DNA of 11,030 nucleotides from Treponema sp. (lineage in GTDB: Bacteria > Spirochaetota > Spirochaetia > Treponematales > Breznakiellaceae): positions 1 through 11,030 of the forward strand of contig JAIRTS010000178.1 in NCBI GenBank assembly GCA_031254795.1, read 5' to 3'. The position numbers and the translations under genes were made by a program. Positions 6,734 to 11,030 of the stretch are shown here, piece by piece (position 1 is the stretch's first letter; the number at the start of each line of letters is the position of its first letter). The notes beneath the pieces were generated by a model. The model was not told where the DNA came from. It worked only from the letters and a program-made list of their open reading frames with translations, and searched no databases.

Positions 6734-8017
6734 CTAGGCGCTCTCACGTGTCTTGTCCGTTTGCGGAATGATGAGATTCAGGATGATGCCAACCAGCGCG
6801 GCGACCGCAATAGCGCCCAGTTCAAACGTAAAGCCTCCGATGGGAAAGGAGATTCTACTGCCGCCCACACCCAGAATAAAGATGATCGAAGCGATGATCA
6901 GGTTGCGTTTGTCGTCAAAATTCACTTTGTTGGTGACAAGCTGTTTCAGACCGTTCACCGCGATGCTGCCGTAGAGCAGGATGCACACGCCGCCAAGCAC
7001 CGGCGTAGGCAACGCCTGCAAAAAAGCGCCGAATTTGCCGAACAGGGACAGCAGGATAGCGATAGCGCCGGCGAAAATGAACACAAACACCGAATAGACC
7101 CGTGTCGTTGAAAGCACTCCCAGTGATTCCCCGTACGTTGTGTTGCACACGGAACCGAAAACGCCCGCAATCGCAGTCGCAACGCCGTCTCCGGCTATGG
7201 TCCGGTGCAAGCCCGGATCCTTCACGTAGTCCTTGCCAACAATGTCGCCCGTTACGATGGTGTGTCCGATATGCTCGCAGATGGTCGCAAAAGAAACGAT
7301 GGCGAAAGTGACGACAACCACGACGTTAAACTGGGGAATGATCAATGTCGGCAGGTTGATCGCCGGCGCGTTCGTGATTACATCAAAAGAAACGAATTTG
7401 AAATGCGGGCTTATCAATCCCAGAAGGAACGTGACGATGTACCCGCCTGCAAGCCCTATAATGATTGAAACGCTTGAGACAAACTGATTTTTTGAATAAT
7501 TTGCAAGAATGGTGATGAGGAGGGTGACGCCGGCAATGGTCAGCGCGTAGATGCTGTAGTTGCCGTCAACACCCGTCGAAGCCATGTCAATGGCCGTGCC
7601 CGCCAGCGCCAGCCCGATAATCGCAACCACCGGCCCTATCACCACGGGCGGCAACACCTTTGCAATCCACCCGGGCCCGACCGCGTGTATCAGCGCCGCT
7701 ATAAGGCAATAAAACACGCCCGACACAATGGCGCCGCCCGCCAGATAACCGGGGCCATATTGCCCAAGCACCAAAATGCCCGGAGCGATAAAGGCGAATG
7801 AACTGCCCACAAAGTTCGGCACTTTGAACTTGGTGATGACCAGGTACACAAGGGTTCCCACGCCCGCGCTGAAAATGGCGTAAAGCGGGTTGATTCCAAC
7901 CAAGATAGGCACAAGCACCGTGGCGCCAAAACAGGCCAAAAGATGCTGCAAACCGTAGAAAGTACTCTGAATAAAAGGCGGCTTCTCATCCACCGCGTAT
8001 ATAGCTTTCTTTTCCAT
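6734..8017 (-). CDS. uraA: Uracil permease (NCS2 family)
   Basis: This inner-membrane uracil:proton symporter imports uracil for pyrimidine salvage. The 427-residue product has the hydrophobic profile of the 14-helix NCS2 fold. The substrate site is recognisable: GSSFAFIAP (71-79), Glu248 and His252 in FATICEHIGHT (counterparts of E. coli UraA Glu241 and His245), and Glu297 in NTTYGESLGVLSTTRV (counterpart of Glu290). These point to uracil and not xanthine or urate. The ATG at 8015-8017 is preferred because AAGGAG lies 9 nt upstream; an in-frame TTG at 8021-8023 would be only 3 nt from the same site. It is the first gene of the likely operon with the aldo/keto reductase and DUF554 genes. The leader is only about 20-25 nt, so no pyrimidine attenuator of the PyrR type fits. 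Confidence 0.95.
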   Translation of the reverse strand: MEKKAIYAVDEKPPFIQSTFYGLQHLLACFGATVLVPILVGINPLYAIFSAGVGTLVYLVITKFKVPNFVGSSFAFIAPGILVLGQYGPGYLAGGAIVSGVFYCLIAALIHAVGPGWIAKVLPPVVIGPVVAIIGLALAGTAIDMASTGVDGNYSIYALTIAGVTLLITILANYSKNQFVSSVSIIIGLAGGYIVTFLLGLISPHFKFVSFDVITNAPAINLPTLIIPQFNVVVVVTFAIVSFATICEHIGHTIVTGDIVGKDYVKDPGLHRTIAGDGVATAIAGVFGSVCNTTYGESLGVLSTTRVYSVFVFIFAGAIAILLSLFGKFGAFLQALPTPVLGGVCILLYGSIAVNGLKQLVTNKVNFDDKRNLIIASIIFILGVGGSRISFPIGGFTFELGAIAVAALVGIILNLIIPQTDKTRESA

Positions 8018-8045
8018 AAACAAATTCTCCTTTTTTCAGCGCGCC

Positions 8046-8074
8046 ATATTAACATACCTGTAAATAAAAGACAA
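8046..8074 (-). promoter_or_regulatory. Promoter of the uraA operon
   Basis: On the minus strand TTGTCT (8069-8074) and TAATAT (8046-8051) are separated by 17 bp, close to the sigma-70 consensus. The start site would fall near 8039, leaving a short leader that is almost filled by the AAGGAG ribosome binding site of uraA. This is one of the two best promoters in the window. Confidence 0.65.
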
Positions 8075-8389
8075 GAGAGGGGCGGAGCGCTGATTCGGCC
8101 TTCACCACGCGAGTCGCGCGCCGCTTTTTTAATCCGGCTTTTTTGACATGCAATGCGACGCGCCCTCCCGACCGCTTTAAACGGGTGGTTTTTATGACGC
8201 GGCACGGAGCGCGAGGCGGAGCATGGCGCTCCATTGCGCGTTTGCTTGTCCATTCAATGAATGGAAGAGCCGTTGACCGAAGCCGGCGCATTCTCTCTGT
8301 CCGGAAAAGCGCGGGCGAAACGCCGCCGAACGTGCCGTTCGTCCCCGGAAGTTCGCTATATAGGAAAGGTTTTCCGCCGATAATAAAAT
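8075..8389. promoter_or_regulatory. Divergent intergenic region with operator-like palindromes
   Basis: No gene is supported between the uraA promoter and the esterase start. Two perfect dyads are present: TCCATTCAATGAATGGA (8249-8265, 7-bp arms) and GGAGCGC (8206-8212) with GCGCTCC (8226-8232). A GGAAA/TTTCC stem (8363-8375) lies just before the esterase gene. A TATATA at 8357-8362 could be a -10 box for the esterase, but no -35 of quality precedes it. The 17-bp dyad looks like a site for a dimeric regulator; this is inference only. Confidence 0.4.
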
Positions 8390-10054
8390 ATGAGCGCCAT
8401 AAAATTGCCGTCTATTTTTTCTTCCGGCATGGTGATGCAAGCGCGAAAGCCTATCGCTGTGTGGGGATATGTTGCCGGAGCCGGCCATTCCAATAAAAAA
8501 AAGCTTGTATCCGTCGCCTTCCTTGACAAGACATACACAACCGAGCCTGACGCCGATGGAACGTGGCGTGTTGCCTTGGCTCCGGCGCAAGCCGGCGGCC
8601 CCCACACGTTGCGCGTCAACTGCGGCGGCGAATCGGGTGATAAGCAGGGCGACAAGCCGGGCGATTTATCGCTCGCCATAGACGATGTGTACATCGGGGA
8701 TGTTTTTTTATGCGCCGGGCAGTCCAATATGGAACTCCAGATGGAGCGTCTCAAAGACGATTATCCTGAAGAATGGGCGCGGGAATCGTATCCCATTATC
8801 CGCGAGCTGCGGTTTCCTTATGCGGTGAACTTTTCCTCCCCTCAAGACGACACGGCGCAAGCCTCATGGAAACAGGCGTCAAAAGAAACGCTCGGCGGTT
8901 TTTCCGGCGCGGCGTATTTCTTTGCGAAAAAATGGAGCGAGACCCGTCATACCCCCGTCGGTCTTATCGTCGCCGCCGTTGGAGGCGCGACCATCGAATG
9001 TTTTATGAGCAAGGAAACCCTGCGCGCCGTTCATTCGCGCGGCGCGGAACTGGCGTCTTACGCGGACAAGCTCGCGGATTCCGCGTACGCCCATTCGCTC
9101 ATCGCGGAAAACGCGAGAGACACTGGAGCGTGGGACGCGGCGGTTTCACTTTCCAACGATCCACTTGCGGGCGATAAAAACTTCCTCTCCGGCCAGTGGA
9201 CAGACAGCGGAGCCATTGAGCTTCCGGGGCGATTCGCCGAGAGAACGGCGGATTTCAAGGACTTTCGGGGCGTTGTGTACCTTAAACACAATTTTATGGT
9301 ACGCGCTGTAGACGCGGGCAAGAAGGCCAATCTCTGGCTTGGAACCATTGTCGATTCGGACGCGGCCTTTGTCAATGGGAAGAAAGTTGGAGAAACCGGC
9401 TACCGCTATCCGCCCAGAAAGTACGTCATTCCCCAAGGACTGTTGCGCGAAGGCAAAAATGTCGTTGTTTTGCGGGTGGTGTGCGACAACGGCTTGGGGG
9501 AAGTTACGCTTGACAAGCCCTTTGCCGTTTTCTTCGGAACCGCAACGGGGAGCGCGAAAACCGATTTGCCCTCCGACAGCATTGACTTAACCGGCGAATG
9601 GCGGTACAAGATAACCCTCAGAACCGGCGTCCGCCCTAAGAATTTTTTCATACATTGGCAGCCGTCCGGCCTTTATAACGCGCTTATCGCGCCGGCGCTG
9701 CGCCTGCCGCTTTGCGCCGCGTTTTGGTATCAGGGAGAATCCAACGCGAATTCTCTGGAGGACGCCCGTGAATACAAAACGCTTTTGCAGGCGATGATCG
9801 CTGAGTGGCGCGGCAGGGCGGGAGAGGAGGCTCTCCCTTTTGTCATTGCCGGTCTTCCTGTTTTCGGGTCCGCCGAAGATCCATTGCGCTCATTTTGGGC
9901 TGAATTGAGGAAATCTCAAGAGGCGGTCGTGTCAAGCGTTCGCCGGACGGCGCTGGCAGCCTGTTACGATTTGGGAGAATGGAACGATCTCCATCCGGCG
10001 AACAAACGGGGAATAGGAGAGCGTTTGTTTGCCGCCGCTCAATCTGTCGTTTGA
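8390..10054 (+). CDS. Sialate O-acetylesterase-type SGNH carbohydrate esterase
   Basis: The 554-residue product resembles the sialate O-acetylesterase (SASA) family, which removes acetyl groups from sugars such as sialic acid or plant glycans. The N-terminal segment LPSIFSSGMVMQARKPIAVWG (6-26) starts a beta domain typical of the family. The nucleophile is Ser112 in CAGQSNME (108-115); WYQGESNA (446-453) gives the second conserved block, and DLHP (533-536) supplies the Asp and His. Between the two halves of the SGNH fold lies an inserted beta-rich, sugar-binding-like segment (about 290-385, with GVVYLKHNF and GKNVVVLRV). There is no signal peptide or lipobox, so a cytoplasmic protein acting on imported sugars is likely. 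No ribosome binding site is seen near the ATG, but the start agrees with the family N-terminus. No sugar transporter or glycosidase is adjacent in the window. Confidence 0.9.
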   Translation: MSAIKLPSIFSSGMVMQARKPIAVWGYVAGAGHSNKKKLVSVAFLDKTYTTEPDADGTWRVALAPAQAGGPHTLRVNCGGESGDKQGDKPGDLSLAIDDVYIGDVFLCAGQSNMELQMERLKDDYPEEWARESYPIIRELRFPYAVNFSSPQDDTAQASWKQASKETLGGFSGAAYFFAKKWSETRHTPVGLIVAAVGGATIECFMSKETLRAVHSRGAELASYADKLADSAYAHSLIAENARDTGAWDAAVSLSNDPLAGDKNFLSGQWTDSGAIELPGRFAERTADFKDFRGVVYLKHNFMVRAVDAGKKANLWLGTIVDSDAAFVNGKKVGETGYRYPPRKYVIPQGLLREGKNVVVLRVVCDNGLGEVTLDKPFAVFFGTATGSAKTDLPSDSIDLTGEWRYKITLRTGVRPKNFFIHWQPSGLYNALIAPALRLPLCAAFWYQGESNANSLEDAREYKTLLQAMIAEWRGRAGEEALPFVIAGLPVFGSAEDPLRSFWAELRKSQEAVVSSVRRTALAACYDLGEWNDLHPANKRGIGERLFAAAQSVV

Positions 10055-10083
10055 AAAGATGATTTTTCATATCGCTATACAAG

Positions 10084-10103
10084 CGCGCAACGCGCGTTAC
10101 GCG
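10084..10103. repeat. 20-nt GC-rich palindrome after the esterase gene
   Basis: CGCGCAACGCGCGTTACGCG is palindromic at 18 of 20 positions and lies 30 bp after the esterase stop codon. It contains the perfect core AACGCGCGTT (10089-10098). No T-run follows, so a terminator is doubtful; a regulator site or cruciform is equally possible. It lies about 40 bp upstream of the promoter at 10145-10173. Confidence 0.5.
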
Positions 10104-10144
10104 AAATGACGCCTAAAATTTGTTGAAAATTTTCAAGAAAAGAC

Positions 10145-10173
10145 TTGTCAAAAAAATAGTTCCTTGATATAAA
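10145..10173 (+). promoter_or_regulatory. Promoter of the ClbS-like gene
   Basis: TTGTCA (10145-10150) and TATAAA (10168-10173) are spaced by 17 bp, each matching the sigma-70 consensus at five of six positions. It lies in an AT-rich stretch. The predicted start site, near 10180, falls just before the dyad at 10185-10202. Confidence 0.7.
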
Positions 10174-10184
10174 TAAAACAATCA

Positions 10185-10202
10185 TCCCAATATTAGTTGG
10201 GA
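10185..10202 (+). promoter_or_regulatory. Dyad at the start of the ClbS-like mRNA
   Basis: TCCCAA (10185-10190) and TTGGGA (10197-10202) form a perfect 6-bp stem with a 6-nt loop. It overlaps the expected transcript start, then comes a run of A and T and the GGAGG ribosome binding site at 10211-10215. It could be an operator downstream of the promoter or a 5' mRNA stem-loop. Confidence 0.4.
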
Positions 10203-10221
10203 AAATTTTTGGAGGAATAGT

Positions 10222-10737
10222 ATGCCCAGACCCACGAATAAAAAGGAACTGCTTGAATTGGCGGAAATAAATTTCAATAAATTATTGGATTTTATTGACA
10301 CTCTTCCCGATGAAGTTAAAAATGTTGTATATAAAAATGATGAATTGAATGATCGGGATAAAACGATCAGTGATGTGATTTGTCATTTACATGAATGGCA
10401 TTTGATGATGGAAAATTGGTATAAAATCGGAATGTCCGGCAAAAAACCGTCAATCCCGGCAGAAGATGTTACATGGCAAACATTGCCGGTATTAAATCAC
10501 CGGATATATGACAAATACAAGGGGACAGAATTAAAAAAGGCAATAACCCTGTTCAAAAAAAGCCACAAGGACGTGATGGCATTAATTGAAAAACATAGCG
10601 ACGATGAATTGTTCACAAAGAAAAAGTACCAGTGGACCGGAACGACATCACTGGGCGCATATTTAATATCGGCAACATCCAGCCACTATGACTGGGGCCT
10701 AAAAACAATAAAACCATTAAAAAAACTGGTAAAATGA
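10222..10737 (+). CDS. ClbS/DfsB family four-helix bundle protein
   Basis: The 171-residue product belongs, by overall pattern, to the ClbS/DfsB (formerly DUF1706) family, a DinB-like four-helix bundle. It opens with MPRPTNKKELLELAEINFNKLLDFI, typical of these proteins. Helix two has the His-rich segment CHLHEWHLMMENWYKIG (about 54-70), and the C-terminal part has SSHYDWGLKTI, both positions conserved in the family. ClbS of colibactin producers is a self-resistance protein that hydrolyses the cyclopropane warhead of colibactin; most family members have no known substrate. ATG at 10222 has GGAGG 6 nt upstream. The gene is much richer in A and T (roughly 35-40% GC by sampling lines) than the esterase and minus-strand genes, with AAA, AAT and ATA codons common, which suggests horizontal acquisition. 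No biosynthetic genes for a toxin are seen nearby. Confidence 0.82.
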   Translation: MPRPTNKKELLELAEINFNKLLDFIDTLPDEVKNVVYKNDELNDRDKTISDVICHLHEWHLMMENWYKIGMSGKKPSIPAEDVTWQTLPVLNHRIYDKYKGTELKKAITLFKKSHKDVMALIEKHSDDELFTKKKYQWTGTTSLGAYLISATSSHYDWGLKTIKPLKKLVK

Positions 10738-10745
10738 CTGAGCCT

Positions 10746-11027
10746 CCGCGGAGCAAGCTCTCAACTTGACCCACAAATCATGGATGTACTCCGCCGGGGC
10801 CGGGGGAAATCCCTGGGAAAACGCTTGTAGAATCCGCCTCCGCGTACCCTTGGTACGCTCCGGCGGGGAATTCCAAATGTTTTCCCCGGTCTTTCCCCCG
10901 GCCCCGCTGATACCTCATGGGCTGTGGGTCCCGGGGCGGCTGAAAACTGCCGGTTTCCACATACATAGTATAGTTTCCGGCGCAAAAGCCGCGAATCTGT
11001 GGGTCAAGTTTAGAGCAAGCTCCGCGG
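10746..11027. repeat. 282-bp foldback element (long imperfect palindrome, MITE-like)
   Basis: The left arm (10746-10848) and the right arm (10852-11027) are inverted copies around the centre CTT (10849-10851). The centre is flanked by GCGTACC/GGTACGC. The outer ends match as CCGCGGAGC...ACTTGACCCACA on both sides, and the middle shares the 14-mer TTTCCCCCGGCCCC. If the 75-bp enlargement of the right arm is removed, the arms are 103 and 101 bp and agree at roughly three quarters of positions. No transposase or convincing ORF lies inside. It starts 8 bp after the stop codon of the ClbS-like gene and would form a very large RNA hairpin there. No target duplication can be tested on the right, because only 3 bp remain in the window. 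Confidence 0.85.
10931..11005. mobile_element. Small insertion in the right arm of the foldback element, with 9-bp direct repeat
   Basis: CTGTGGGTC occurs at 10922-10930 and again at 10997-11005, flanking 66 bp (10931-10996) that have no counterpart in the left arm, where only one copy (as TTGTGGGTC) exists. The 66 bp form their own nested stem: GCGGCT (10936-10941) with AGCCGC (10987-10992), and inside it GCCGG (10949-10953) with CCGGC (10977-10981). The simplest reading is a tiny hairpin element inserted with a 9-bp target duplication; a slippage-type duplication of foreign sequence is an alternative. It is too short to encode anything. Confidence 0.5.
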
Positions 11028-11030
11028 TAT

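Noticed and set aside
8018..8045. Pyrimidine-responsive attenuator or riboswitch for uraA
   Set aside because: The leader from the predicted start site is only about 20-25 nt, too short for a PyrR-binding loop with terminator.
10761..10985. ORFs inside the foldback element
   Set aside because: They lie within the palindrome, have no ribosome binding site and no similarity that I recognise.
1..11030. tRNA or rRNA genes
   Set aside because: No cloverleaf with an intact T-loop and acceptor stem, and no conserved rRNA segment, was recognised on reading both strands by eye.

Overview
The window looks like a chromosomal segment from a bacterium with mixed GC content. The core genes are clearly GC-rich and one gene near the right end is AT-rich. 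A GTP-type PEP carboxykinase, a short ParC with a reduced C-terminal domain, frequent TTG/GTG-type starts and repeat-rich spacers together suggest a spirochaete, possibly a GC-rich, gut-associated treponeme. That assignment is inference from protein character; no rRNA or other marker is present.

Layout. At the left edge (1-100) is the start of a minus-strand gene cut off by the window, with a strong ribosome binding site and a promoter candidate. Upstream of it is a striking array of 21 tandem 21-bp units (144-584). Each unit is an imperfect palindrome, and both strands can be read through the whole array as a heptapeptide repeat. The array is followed by a perfect 10-bp hairpin (603-626).

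From 776 to 8017 five genes all lie on the minus strand. In transcription order they are uracil permease (uraA), an aldo/keto reductase, a DUF554 membrane protein, topoisomerase IV subunit A (parC) and GTP-dependent PEP carboxykinase (pckG). The uraA, reductase and DUF554 genes are 24 and 39 bp apart and probably form one operon behind a good promoter (8046-8074). parC and pckG are separated from their neighbours by longer spacers with hairpins, and pckG has its own promoter candidate and a hairpin-bearing leader.

Divergent from uraA, on the plus strand, is a sialate O-acetylesterase-type SGNH esterase without a signal peptide (8390-10054). After it comes an AT-rich gene of the ClbS/DfsB four-helix-bundle family (10222-10737) with a near-consensus promoter and ribosome binding site, probably acquired horizontally. 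Eight bases after its stop codon starts a 282-bp foldback element (10746-11027), essentially one long imperfect palindrome. Its right arm has been enlarged by 75 bp, consisting of a 66-bp hairpin-forming segment plus one copy of a 9-bp direct repeat, which looks like a small insertion with a target duplication.

The coding content is mostly housekeeping (pyrimidine uptake, gluconeogenesis or anaplerosis, chromosome decatenation). The less ordinary material is the two-strand-readable palindromic minisatellite, the foldback element with its nested insertion, and the AT-rich ClbS-like gene beside it.
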